Part shown: positions 1-8,900 of the stretch, piece by piece
Position numbering within the stretch: the first letter of the stretch is position 1
Layout of the letters: each line of letters starts with the position of its first letter
Source: Cerioporus squamosus
Taxonomy: Eukaryota > Basidiomycota > Agaricomycetes > Polyporales > Polyporaceae
Assembly: GCA_022592435.1 (NCBI GenBank)
Contig: JABYQS010000588.1
Location: 1 to 17,621 of the forward strand
Length of the DNA stretch: 17,621 nt
Direction of reading: 5' to 3'
Made by a program: the position numbers and the translations under genes
The notes under the pieces: generated by a model
Seen by the model: the letters and a program-made list of their open reading frames with translations, nothing else
What the model was told of the DNA's origin: nothing
Databases searched by the model: none

Positions 1-1124
1 ATACGAGACGCGCACGGGACCATTGTAACGTCTGAGACTCTTGAGGCTCCAACTCTCCGCATGTGGGTTAGCCGGTATCAGAGAAGGTCGGACACGATAG
101 AGCGCGCCAGGATCGCGAGACATGGCGTGCAAGAGCCGCCGACTCACCGGTCACTTCAGCGCTACGTGAGGTTACTGCTCTGCTGGAGACCAGACAAATG
201 TCGAGGCTGCCTTGAGGCTGCCTCAGATTGCAGATTCGTATCAGAGAGAGGCAAGCACGACTTGCGCCGAACCTTCTCGCCAGACCTATGCGCCGGGGCC
301 GTCCTGTCGCCGCAAGTATATAATAGTGGACGATCTCCGGAATTTGCATTGCGATAGCAGAGCCTGCTTCGAATTCGTAGAGGCGTCATGACCAGTCTTC
401 TATGTAGAACACGTCAACAGTGGCTGGGTCAGGGCAACACCAGACTTCAATGCAGCCTCCAGAGACCGGGCGACCCTGTGATGCGACTCGGGGTCGGGGC
501 CTTGTAGCTCAAAGCGCGACGTCGTAATTCCCGGCGCGCGAGCCGCTGACGGTGCGCTCTTACGTGCAGGGTCGACGACTTGAACACAGGGAGTTATCGA
601 GCAGCTTATTGAATGCGCGCCAGCTTTGCTGGCCGCGCAGCAGCTTCACTTGAGGGCGAGCGCGCTATGTACTTCGCACGCCCGACCCAATTGCACTAAA
701 ATGCCAGAGGCCTTGCAGAAGATATTGATCGTCTGCATGCGAACTATGCGTATAGCCGCGATACCAGCTGATGACACAGGCCACCAAAGACCCAGGTCTG
801 TGCGGTCACCCAACGGCTACCATGCAGATACTTAGATCTGGTAAGAACCTACCAGTGATCATCTTTCCATGTAGCTTGTTCGCCGAGCTCGTTCAAATAG
901 CACACGAAACATCGCGCAAAGAGCCAAGTTCACTCACGCGCGCAGCACCTTTACTGAACGCGTAGGGGCAGATGACCGAAGAGGAAGCCGGCATTCCATA
1001 TATGGACGATGCGATCATAACCTCGTCCGTGCCTGGGAGTAGTAGTTTCGAGGACAGCTCCAGCAGTGTCGTCATTTCATTTTGCTGCACTTACTTGGAC
1101 GTCGCAGCCACTCAGACAGTCTCT
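1..1124. other. Gene-poor leading segment
   Basis: No reading frame here has the codon pattern, splice signals or recognisable motifs of a fungal gene. The frames that are open are short, overlap on both strands and have no domain-like composition. A TATA-like element at 317-326 is followed by an ATG at 388 that opens only 39 codons (388-507), and I do not call that a gene. The end of an upstream gene or its UTR could lie here unseen. Confidence 0.5.
317..326 (+). promoter_or_regulatory. TATA-like element without an assigned gene
   Basis: The sequence TATATAATAG, preceded by G, is identical over 11 bases to the TATA element at 2909-2919 that sits about 100 bp before the start of the gene at 3014. 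Here no convincing coding region follows on the + strand. It may mark an unrecognised short or non-coding transcript, or be chance. Confidence 0.25.
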
Positions 1125-1129
1125 TATAA
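1125..1129 (+). promoter_or_regulatory. Probable TATA box of the gene at 1216
   Basis: TATAA lies 87-91 bp upstream of the ATG at 1216, a plausible distance for a fungal core promoter with a 5' UTR of about 55-65 nt. It is followed by a short hairpin (1138-1154) and a pyrimidine-rich stretch before the ATG. Confidence 0.4.
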
Positions 1130-1137
1130 CAGCGAGT

Positions 1138-1154
1138 GGGCTCCTTCGGAGCCC
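1138..1154 (+). repeat. Short perfect hairpin in the 5' leader region
   Basis: GGGCTCC, TTC, GGAGCCC form a perfect 7-bp GC-rich stem with a 3-nt loop. It lies just downstream of the TATA at 1125, so it would fall at or just before the expected transcription start of the gene at 1216. No function is shown by the sequence. Confidence 0.4.
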
Positions 1155-1215
1155 AGCAGACCTTGATCCTGTACCCCTTACCGAACTTCACGCTTGCGCA
1201 ACGACCCGACTCACG

Positions 1216-2066
1216 ATGGCGAACCCTGCTCGCGACACGAACTACGAGTCCACTCCCGGCGGTAACACCGGCGGAACGACTTCGAACCGGAAGCTGAAGT
1301 GAGTGTGAGAATGCTCTGATGAGCGCGAGAACGAACTGGAGACTCACCGCGAGCTGTAGAGGAGCCACGGAGGTTTACATGGTGAGCTTTTCCGTGTTTC
1401 CTATCTGTGTAACGTCATCGCAGTCGGGCGGTGGACGTGGACCTCAAGACCTCGTCGCACCTGGAGCCGGCTAACCCCTCATCTCGGCCCGGCATGCCCT
1501 TCCACGCAGCCTATATGCTGACCGCTGTCGTAGGAATCGGTGAGAACATTCGCGGGCGCTTCATGGACGCCGTCGACTCGTCCACCAAGACCGGAGGCGG
1601 ACACCCCGAAACATACCAAGGTCGCCGCGAGGTGGAAGAAGGCATGGCGAAGCTGACAGGCGGACCAGGCGTCGGCGGCGGCGCTCCGCGATCGGACACC
1701 CACCCCACGCACGGCGCTGGCGGTGCGCCGCACAGCGCCTCGGATCGCGACGGAGGGTACGGGCGCGGCCAGCTCGGGCAAGAAGGGAACGCGCTGGGGC
1801 CGACGAGCGCGATGACGACTGGGTTCGGGAACGCTGGTCCGGAGGTGGCGGTGGCGGAGGCGCCGTACCAGCAGCAGTATTCTGCGGGGGGTGCGGGTGC
1901 GCCAGGGGCCGGTGGGGCGGTGAGGGAGCAGGGGAACGACCGCGACTTTGGGTACGCGCATGCGCAGAGGAACGAGATGCCTAGCGCGGGACAGCAGGGC
2001 AGCACGTCTGGGCCTGCACCGGATCGATACTCCTTGGGAGGTGAAGGTCCCAGGCAGCTTCCGTAG
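1216..2066 (+). CDS. Small Gly-rich protein with NIRG/MDxVDSxT motif (paralogue of gene at 3014)
   Basis: Function unknown. My model has three exons: 1216-1298, a tiny exon 1362-1381, and 1534-2066, giving 211 residues. The N-terminus is polar (MANPARDTNYES...). The shared core follows the second intron: GIGENIRGRFMDAVDSSTKT, then GRREVEEGMAKL. The rest is a low-complexity Gly/Ala/Pro/Gln tail. The gene at 3014 has the same core, and its introns have the same order and phases (phase 2, then phase 1), so the two are paralogues. The second exon is the weak point. The acceptor that keeps frame is TAGAG/G at 1361; the more canonical TAG at 1357-1359 would break frame. The second intron (152 nt) is also longer than its neighbours. 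The core with charged residues after it may be a short amphipathic helix. No signal peptide or membrane segment is visible. Confidence 0.6.
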
Positions 2067-2545
2067 ACGACGCCAATGACCAGCATGAGAACGAGTCCGA
2101 AACGAGTCCGAGTTCGCAAGTGGACGTTGATGTTAACTTACCTTCAGCACCCGACGAGGTGAAGTTTGAAATCCTTTCGTGTGTACCTTATGCAGGCGAT
2201 CAATCATGTTCTTCTTACTGTCTTTGTACGGTCACGGTGCCACGGCGATACTTGAAGTCATGTCGACTGCGAGACTCCGAAGGAGATAGTCTTTCTTTCG
2301 TTGAGTACTAAGTCTGCAGCGCGGCGGCTGGCCGATGTGAGTTGCATCAACAGCCTGAGGATCAATGAGAGACAAAAGCGATGGCGGGCCTTACCTTGGT
2401 TGTGTAGGCTCAGATGGCTTAAGCTCCATATATAAACTTGTGCATAGTAACGAGAAGAACGGGAGCAGGCCCCTCAGCTGGAAGTGCTGACATGCATATG
2501 AAGGCCGGCAATGATATCAGACCAGGGAGGAATTACTTCCTCATA
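2067..2545. other. Spacer between small gene and tRNA-Glu
   Basis: This holds the presumed 3' UTR of the 1216-2066 gene. A near-tandem direct repeat of ACGAGTCCGA lies at about 2093-2112. A TATA-like TATATAAA lies near 2430-2437, about 110 bp before the tRNA. A 63-codon open frame at 2120-2311 has no supporting signals and I do not call it a gene. Confidence 0.4.
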
Positions 2546-2616
2546 TCCGATATGGTGTAGTGGCTAACATTATCGCCTCTCACGCGATAGCCCGGGGTTC
2601 GATTCCCCGTGGCGGA
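2546..2616 (+). tRNA. tRNA-Glu (anticodon CTC), one acceptor-stem mismatch
   Basis: A 71-nt cloverleaf can be folded by eye. The acceptor stem is TCCGATA/TGGCGGA, the D-stem GTGT/ACAT, and the anticodon stem ATCGC/GCGAT around the loop CTCTCAC, giving anticodon CTC, which reads GAG (Glu). The T-arm is CGGGG-TTCGATT-CCCCG, carrying the B box. There is no intron. Compared with the inverted copy at 3807-3877 the only difference is base 2612 (G instead of T). This turns the fifth acceptor pair from A-U into A·G. The gene may be functional with a weakened stem or may be starting to decay. Confidence 0.9.
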
Positions 2617-2637
2617 ATTGAAGGGGTATAGTGCTAC

Positions 2638-2642
2638 TTTTT
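2638..2642 (+). terminator. Pol III terminator of tRNA-Glu
   Basis: A run of five T begins 22 nt after the tRNA 3' end, matching the usual oligo-T stop for RNA polymerase III. Confidence 0.7.
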
Positions 2643-2909
2643 GCCCACTTCCACGAGTGCGATTGCCCACACAGCTAATATAAAACATCGTGCCCCTCCA
2701 GATATCAAACTTCAAGAACCCTTGGTTTTGCCTCAAAGCTCGTAGATTACAGTATGCAGCATGACCGGGATGACCGAGCGTGACGGACGAAGCAGTTGAG
2801 TGACGTCATACGTCGAGCAGCGAGTTCTCTATGTCATCGACGAGGTCTCTCCACGAACGCATCGTCTATTCAGTGGAGTATCTACAGTCACAGCCCATGT
2901 GCGTGAGGG

Positions 2910-2919
2910 TATATAATAG
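2910..2919 (+). promoter_or_regulatory. TATA box of the gene at 3014
   Basis: TATATAATAG lies 95-104 bp upstream of the ATG at 3014. Transcription starting about 30 bp downstream would give a 5' UTR of roughly 65-75 nt. This is the clearest core promoter in the window. Confidence 0.6.
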
Positions 2920-3013
2920 CGGGTCACTGCAGCAACTGCGACGTCTCCCTTAGAACGACATCATCACTTCACTCCTCCTACTTACTTTCAAGTTCCAACG
3001 CATAACTCGAACC

Positions 3014-3585
3014 ATGTCCTCCACTTCTTCGAACGGAAACCAGAGCCGCGGCGCGTCCATTGGCGGCGGCCTCGGTAGCGCAGTCAGGTAAGCAATCTCT
3101 TCGGACGTACGCACAGAAGGATTTGGGCTGACGAACACTGCTTCAGGGGTGCCTTCGAGACTGTCCAAGGTTCGTGTACCGTCAATGCGCCGCCGCCATG
3201 CACCTTTCGACGCTCGCTTCAGCCTTCAGTTTAAAACCTCGTTCGCTGACCACGACCTCGACCTCTCACAGGTGTTGGGAACAACATCCGTGGGAACGCG
3301 ATGGACTTCGTCGACTCCGCGACCGGCACGGGCCCGCGCCACTCCACCGAGGCCGACATCGGGCGCAGGCAGACCGAGGAGGGCGTCCAGCGGATGGAGG
3401 CCGGCAGCCATGGCGTGGCCAACCCGTCCTCGGCCGCGTCAACGACCACTACTGGTACTGGCACGACGGGGCACACCCCGACAGCGACGACGACGGCCCA
3501 GCCGCCTCTGCCCCCGCGCAACGCACATGGCACCCTTGAGGGGAACGGCGAGGGCGTGGGTGGCCAGACGCGCTCGAATGTATGA
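3014..3585 (+). CDS. Small protein with NIRG/MDxVDSxT motif (paralogue of gene at 1216)
   Basis: Function unknown. Three exons: 3014-3087, 3147-3169 (23 nt) and 3272-3585, giving 136 residues. Both introns have canonical ends (GTAAGC...CAG, 59 nt; GTTCGT...CAG, 102 nt). The protein starts MSSTSSNGNQSRG, continues with a Gly-rich GGGLGSAVRGAFETVQ, then the core VGNNIRGNAMDFVDSATGTG, followed by ADIGRRQTEEGVQRMEAG and a Thr/Pro-rich tail with no predicted fold. The core and the phase-2/phase-1 introns match the gene at 1216, but the tail differs and is shorter. A strong TATA box precedes it. It sits between two inverted tRNA-Glu genes. Soluble by composition, with no signal peptide or membrane segment. 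I recognise the motif as recurring in small uncharacterised basidiomycete proteins, but cannot assign a role. Confidence 0.75.
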
Positions 3586-3806
3586 GGAAGGATTGCTGTC
3601 TGGACGCTAAAGTGTACCATACTTTACTGTAATTCAACGGTGTAGATGTCAGTGAGAGGGAGGCGGGAATAGCGGATGAAGATGGGGAACTATGCTTACA
3701 CCCAGATCATGAGCTGCCAAGTTACAGTACTAGAGACGTATGGTAACAACCGAGCAAACTGAGGTCCCTGATTTCAGGGACCAAAATATTACGAAATCGT
3801 TGGAAT
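3586..3806. other. Spacer between small gene and inverted tRNA-Glu
   Basis: This holds the presumed 3' UTR of the gene ending at 3585 and the 3' flank of the minus-strand tRNA. Apart from the oligo-T (minus strand) at 3783-3786, nothing else is visible. Confidence 0.4.
3783..3786 (-). terminator. Pol III terminator of minus-strand tRNA-Glu
   Basis: AAAA on the + strand reads TTTT on the - strand, 20 nt after the tRNA 3' end at 3807. That is the minimum oligo-T expected for RNA polymerase III. Confidence 0.5.
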
Positions 3807-3877
3807 TCCGACACGGGGAATCGAACCCCGGGCTATCGCGTGAGAGGCGATAATGTTAGCCACTACACCATATCGGA
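3807..3877 (-). tRNA. tRNA-Glu (anticodon CTC)
   Basis: A 71-nt cloverleaf on the minus strand, identical to the gene at 2546-2616 except for one base. The acceptor stem here is TCCGATA/TGTCGGA, with all seven positions paired (one U·G). The anticodon loop CTCTCAC gives CTC (Glu), and the T-arm is intact. An alternating AT tract (3898-3907) lies about 20-30 bp upstream and could act as a TATA element for TFIIIB. Together the two genes form a 74-bp inverted repeat with one mismatch, the arms about 1.2 kb apart. Confidence 0.93.
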
Positions 3878-3897
3878 TCTCAACATGGGTTGCTAGC

Positions 3898-3907
3898 ATA
3901 TATATAT
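3898..3907. promoter_or_regulatory. Alternating AT tract between tRNA-Glu and the INO80F-like gene
   Basis: ATATATATAT, followed closely by CATATATG, lies 21-30 bp upstream of the minus-strand tRNA and about 170 bp upstream of the ATG at 4077. It could serve either promoter. This is a composition-based guess. Confidence 0.3.
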
Positions 3908-3974
3908 CCCATATATGACGCGGGTGTCTTCGAGAGTTGGTCCTGCAGTGATTGATGATGTTCGTACAACTACT

Positions 3975-3995
3975 TCAAGGCCTCAAGGCCTCAAG
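3975..3995 (+). repeat. Short tandem repeat, unit TCAAGGCC
   Basis: Two full 8-bp units and a partial third (TCAAG) lie about 80 bp upstream of the start codon at 4077, probably in its 5' UTR or promoter. No role is apparent. Confidence 0.6.
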
Positions 3996-4076
3996 CTTCA
4001 GGTTCTATACGTATTACCACTCGTTGCAGACTGTCGCCTGTAGAGCCCTACACCTGTAAGTTTCACACTCGCCAGA

Positions 4077-5164
4077 ATGTCGGAAGATATGGCAAGGTCG
4101 GCGAGCTCGTCGTATCCACCGCCTCCTGGGATCAGCAGTGGACCCTCTGCCGGAGGACTCAAGGTACGCCGTAACGACGAGTGGCTCATATCCAGCACCG
4201 GTGCTGAGTGCGTGTTGCAGCAATCTACTTCTGGCCACCGCGGCACACGGTACAAGGAGAAGTCAGTGATGCGGACGCTTCTTCGAGTGGCGAACTGGGA
4301 TTGACGGTGTGCAGATTCCAAGGATTGCGGGAGAAGTATGACCAAGTAACAGCGGTGCGTCTCATCAGCCTTTGCACGTAGTACCTCGCTGGACCAAACA
4401 ACAAGCAGACCCACGCAGAGTACGAGCGCGCCCTCGCACGCGCTGACGAGAAGCTGAAGAGGCTGCAAGAAGAGTGCAAGTACGTCCTCCTCGAATCGCG
4501 CGTCCCCCCTCCCCCCTCCCAGGCCGCCGTTCATAACGCCGCTCCCGCGTCCACAGTCTCCTCCTCGACGCAGTCGACATCGCCGTCCCCGCGCAGCCCA
4601 CGCTCCTGCACTACCTCGCACGCGACCCCATCCCGCCACAGTATTACTCCTACACCGTCCCCGTCCCGCCCCCGGCACCGAAGGCCCGCCCCCGCCGATC
4701 CACCAAGCGGGCCCGGTGCCCCCGCACCCGCCCTCGCCTCCCCAGCACCCGATCCACATGCAGACACACCCGCCCCCGCCGCATGCTCACGCTCACGGAC
4801 ACCCGCATCCGCACGGACATGGACACGCTCATGGGCCGCCGCATGCGCAGCACGGGATGCACGCCCCGCCGATGCATCAGGTCCACTCGGAGCCGCCGCC
4901 GCAGCGTTTGCAGCCCATCCATGGGTTCTCGGTCGAGCAGCTCGGGCCGCCGCAGGAGCCGCTGTCGGTCGGGCGCAGTCAGAGCCAAGGCCATGCGCAC
5001 GCTGCAGCGCCGAAGCGCGGCCGTGGACGGGGAAGGGGGCGGGGAAGGGGAAGAGGGGCCGCCGCCGCGGCGAACGGGCATGCGAACGGGGAGAATGGTC
5101 GGGTGAGCGGTTCGCTTCCTGTGTCCTTGAACTCTGGTGCTGATGAGTTGCCGACTGGTAGTGA
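4077..5164 (+). CDS. INO80 complex subunit F-like protein, with apparent frameshift
   Basis: Probable nuclear chromatin-remodelling subunit. Exons by phase: 4077-4163, 4221-4261, 4315-4354, 4409-4479, then 4557-5102. Joining them reads RYKEKFQGLREKYDQVTA, a charged coiled-coil (YERALARADEKLKRLQEEC), then LLLDAVDIAVPAQPTLLHYL and DPIPPQYYSY, the layout I associate with fungal INO80F-domain proteins. From about 4671 the coding signal moves to another frame (GPPPPIHQAGPVPPHPP and onward). The shift falls in a CCCGCCCCCGG run and no intron of credible size explains it; one missing C would. The tail is Pro/His-rich (HAHAHGHPHPHGHGHAHG) and then has an Arg-Gly repeat after KRGRGRG, typical of nucleic-acid-binding tails. 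The 3' end is unsure: splicing at 5103-5161 puts a TGA at 5162, while read-through would stop at 5372. The family call comes from motif memory only. Confidence 0.55.
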
Positions 5165-5935
5165 TATGTGGTCTAGTTCGCCAACGCTTGCTCTCGGACT
5201 GCGCTCATGTTCTGATTTGTGTGTATGTGTATCTTACTTGCTCTGCTATCGCTTTCATGGATGCCCTTCGACGGGTATGCACCGGCGAATGACTGTGTTG
5301 CCCTCTGAGCTGCAGGTATTCTCACTTCAAGCCCACAGAGTCGTCGGCGCTTTCGGAACGCCCCTTGGCTAACGCAAGATGAATCCGGACCGGGGACGAG
5401 TGCGCGATATGGTCCCTCAGACCGTGCTACTGCATGCTGCGCCTTTGGCGGCTCACTCCTACCCTGTACAATCGCCGGGCCATTTAGCAGATCCGAACAA
5501 ACTTCTCGCAGTCCAACTATCTCTCGTAGGCCTCGATGAGCTCTCCTTGTTCCCGCTGACCTTTCCTAGGCCAATTATATGCAGCTATATGCGCCTCTCA
5601 GAACTGATGCCCAGTTCATCAAGATCAGGGGGAGGCGCGTGCCGAGCATGCGGGCAATGTGAGGATGCTACACACTTGGCTGTGCTCGTGACCAGCACGG
5701 CGCTGTTCTTGCGGAGGAGGTCGAGAAGGTGAGAAGGAGGGCGAAATGCGACGAGGATCCACCCATTCTACGAAGGTGTACACCATCAGTCAGCGCTTCA
5801 GCAATGGAGTTGAAACCGTGCAATTGTATGTGAGCTTCCCCGATGCACACGTTGCTCTCATAGTATACACCGAGGACATCTCGTGGCCGTCCTCGCCACT
5901 GTATACAGCTTCACCCCGCTATGCTCAGTTTCGCT
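5165..5935. other. Intergenic region between convergent genes
   Basis: This lies between the 3' ends of the INO80F-like gene (+) and the first amidohydrolase gene (-). A 117-codon frame at 5379-5732 (+) is open but has mixed composition, no splice signals and no motif, so I leave it uncalled. I see no tRNA, repeat or transposon. Confidence 0.4.
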
Positions 5936-8900
5936 TCACAGCAGGTCTACGACGCCCCGCCGGGGCGACAACACACCGACCACCTTGCCATAACCCAAGA
6001 AGTCCCCTCCACGCGTCGCGACGAGTTCCGACTCGTCTGCACGCCTCTCGATGCCCAGCAGCTTCTCAACGTTCGTCGAGGCAAGCGCAATGGCCTGCTC
6101 CCTCGAAATGACTCCGTTCGATTCGATTGCAGCCTATCAATCGCACGGTCTCGTGTCAGCGCAAGGTACCGCTCTGGCAATGGTACACATTCAGAAGCCT
6201 GAAGCCTGAGACGCACCCATGCCACGTCGAACCGCGTGTTGCGCGCGCGTTCTGCGATGTCCGTGCCAATGCCCACGGTGACGTTGTGCTCGAGCAGCTT
6301 GACGACCTGGCTCGTCTCCGACAGCGGAAGCCCCGGGAGACTGCGAGTAATAACAATCATTCAGTCCGTGACCCTGTTGTGATGCTTCGTTCGCTGACTC
6401 ACATCCTGCGGGCCTCCCACTCCTTCGGGAACGGCCTCAGCTGCTTGAAGACGACGCCGATCCCCGCCTCCCCGATCTGCTTTGCAAGGAGATGCGCTTC
6501 ACGCCCGCCCACGAGCGTGAACTTCAACAGCGCCTCGAGGGCCAGGGTCTCCTCGACCTCGGACTTCAACGATATGAGCGTAGCGATAATATCCGCGCTC
6601 TCTGCATTGATGACCAGCGGGGATTCACTCTGATCAGTATGCACGAGCATCGTATACTATTGGTCAATTCGGGAGATCTCGACGTATAGAACGTACGTAC
6701 CTTCCGGATCTTGTCGAACCACTTCCCAGCCTCGCCGTCCGTCTGGTTCAGCAGCAAGTGCCGCAGAGCAGCGATCTGCGTGCTGACGCTCGGCGTGCCC
6801 ACGGGGTGGATCGAAACGTGCACCGCGCCCGCGCTCTGCACGATCGCGCCGTCGTCCAGTCTGTGCTGCGCCCCGGTGGCGAACGCGGTATTCAGACCCG
6901 CGAGGAACCCGCCGGTGCTGGGCGCGACGATCCCCGTGGTGACGCCAGAACGGTACGCCAGCCTGTAGGTACGTAGTCACAAGCAATTCTCGTCAGCTGG
7001 GGCCGACTGTGTAGCAGCGGAGACGTACAGTGCGTGCCGGGTGCTGAAGAGCAGCCCGTCGACGGCGCGGATGAGCGCGTCGCTCCCTCCCGCGAGACCT
7101 GGGATGCTGGACGAGAGCGCGTCGGCTACAGTCCCGTCCTGCGTCGATGTCTCGCTGAATATCTCGCCCAGACCTAGGGGCGAGCCGACAGTCGTGAGGC
7201 CCGGTGAGATGGAACCACCTTCGAGATCGACGAGCCTGACGCTATCTGCGCTTGCTGACGTAAGGGCGGACTGGACACAGTCGCTTGCAGGCGAGTCCAC
7301 GCAGACGAGCTTGCCATCTCGTACGATGGCGAAGAGGGAGCCGCCTCCCTGTGCCGATGCGAGCTCGCTGATCCCATGGGGGCTCCCGGGCGAGCGCACG
7401 ACGACGCTGCTCACGTTAGCGAAGACGACGGTACTGGATATGGCCTCCTTCGGCTCGAGGGGAGGGAGTCCGTCGTGCTCCAGCGTCTCCTTGGCTTCAT
7501 CGTCGAAGTTCGGAACTTTGGGGACGTGCTGGAACGCCGCAGGCTTGGCGATGGTGTGTGGGCTCGAGAGCTGAGGAATGCCGTCAATCCAGACTTGCTG
7601 CGGCGTCGCACCGAGCGCGAGCGGGTGGCTGTCCCATAACACGACGTCTGTCGATAATGTTGTGTAAGTATCGCCGGATGGTAGGAAGAGGTGATAGCGA
7701 CGCCGTACCAGCATCGTAACCTGTCAGAGCACATTAGCACGAGCGAGGCGACACATCGACGCTGTTCTACACGCACCCTCCTTGACATAGCCGATCCGGT
7801 GGTCCTGTCCCAGGACTCCTGCGGGAGTAGTGGTGATCGAGGCGAGAGCGAGGTTGTGAGGAAGACCGTAATAATAAGCCTGCTGCGCCTCTCCAAGAAG
7901 GAAGCGAGAGTCCAGCACAGGGTGGTCCGACTGGGTGATTTCCAGATGAGTGGAAAGCACGCACGCACACGGCAGTAGGTCGAACGTACCTTCATGACGA
8001 CCCGAACCCCGTTCTCCGCCAGGATCCTTGGAGCGAACTCGGACCCGCGGAACGACTCCCGCTTGTACCGCGCCTTCGTCGCGAAGAGGGCTGCAGCGGG
8101 AGCGCCGCCTTCAAGTCGTTGCCCGCTACTGTGAGTGACGAACATTGGTGATCAAGCAGTGCACTGACCATAGGCATACTTCAGCGTGTCTGGTACGAGA
8201 TACGTCTCATGCGCATGGTGGAATGCGGCAACGGAGAATTGGAACTCGTTGGTGACCTGACAGGGTGATGTCAGTCAGCCCTCACCGCGGCGCAGAAGCG
8301 CAATATACTCACCCGCACGAGGTCGTCCAGGTCAACCGTTTCGTAGCAATGGGTGTGTACCTTCACGCGACCTCGGAGGACATCGACCAACGCTTCCCAC
8401 TGCAGGTCCTCCGGGTACTCCCCGAGTCCAGTCCAATCGCCTCTTGTGGCCTTCGCGCAATAGTCGTCCTGCGCCACCTTGAGCTTCCGTGCGTGCTCAT
8501 AGGCTTCACGGAATGCCCACAATATGTCCATACGCGTGGACGAGTACACCCTGTCTGCGAACAAGGCGTCAGGTGCGCCGTCCTGCCAAGATCGCGTGCG
8601 TGCGTACCTGGGTTCTCTCCGCATGCATGCCTGGGAGCGAAACTGAATTAACACCCACGCGTGCGAGGAGGAAATAGGTACGTACTTCATCTGCCGGAAG
8701 CGGACGTTCACACTGGGATCGTATATGCTGCTGTTCTTCTCGTACGGGTTCTCGAGCAGCATCCCTGTCGGCGCACGGTCAGCGGTATGGCGCAGCTTGA
8801 TGACCGCTCCCTGCCCTCCGATTGCGTTCGCCGAGCCCGGCAACACCAGAGACGTCTAGCAACATGATCCGTCAGCAAACTGCGATGGAACAGGAGAATC

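Noticed and set aside
388..507. 39-codon ORF about 60 bp after the TATA-like element at 317
   Set aside because: Too short and without coding character; the ATG position is probably chance.
1382..1423. Possible 42-nt intron followed by a coding exon 1424-1533 (RAVDVDLKTSSHL...)
   Set aside because: The reading phase fails with either form of exon 2. A single 152-nt intron closes the frame and matches the phase of the paralogue.
1511..2119. 202-codon minus-strand frame rich in Pro, Ser and Cys
   Set aside because: It is the antisense shadow of the Gly/Ala-rich tail of the 1216-2066 gene, whose frame matches a paralogue.
2120..2311. 63-codon ORF starting MDVDVNLPSAPDEVKF
   Set aside because: Short, no splice or promoter signals, and the C-terminal half looks random. 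It may be 3' UTR of the preceding gene.
3149..3610. 153-codon plus-strand frame rich in Arg and Pro
   Set aside because: It runs through intron 2 and out of frame over exon 3 of the 3014-3585 gene; the spliced frame has the conserved core.
3998..4759. 253-codon open frame on the minus strand, Gly/Trp/Arg-rich
   Set aside because: It lies antisense to the spliced INO80F-like exons, and its composition is what the reverse of Pro/Arg-rich GC-rich coding sequence gives. No motif.
5379..5732. 117-codon plus-strand ORF between convergent genes
   Set aside because: Mixed composition, no recognisable motif, and no paralogue or splice support.
7041..7574. 177-codon plus-strand frame
   Set aside because: Antisense to exon 13 of the minus-strand amidohydrolase.
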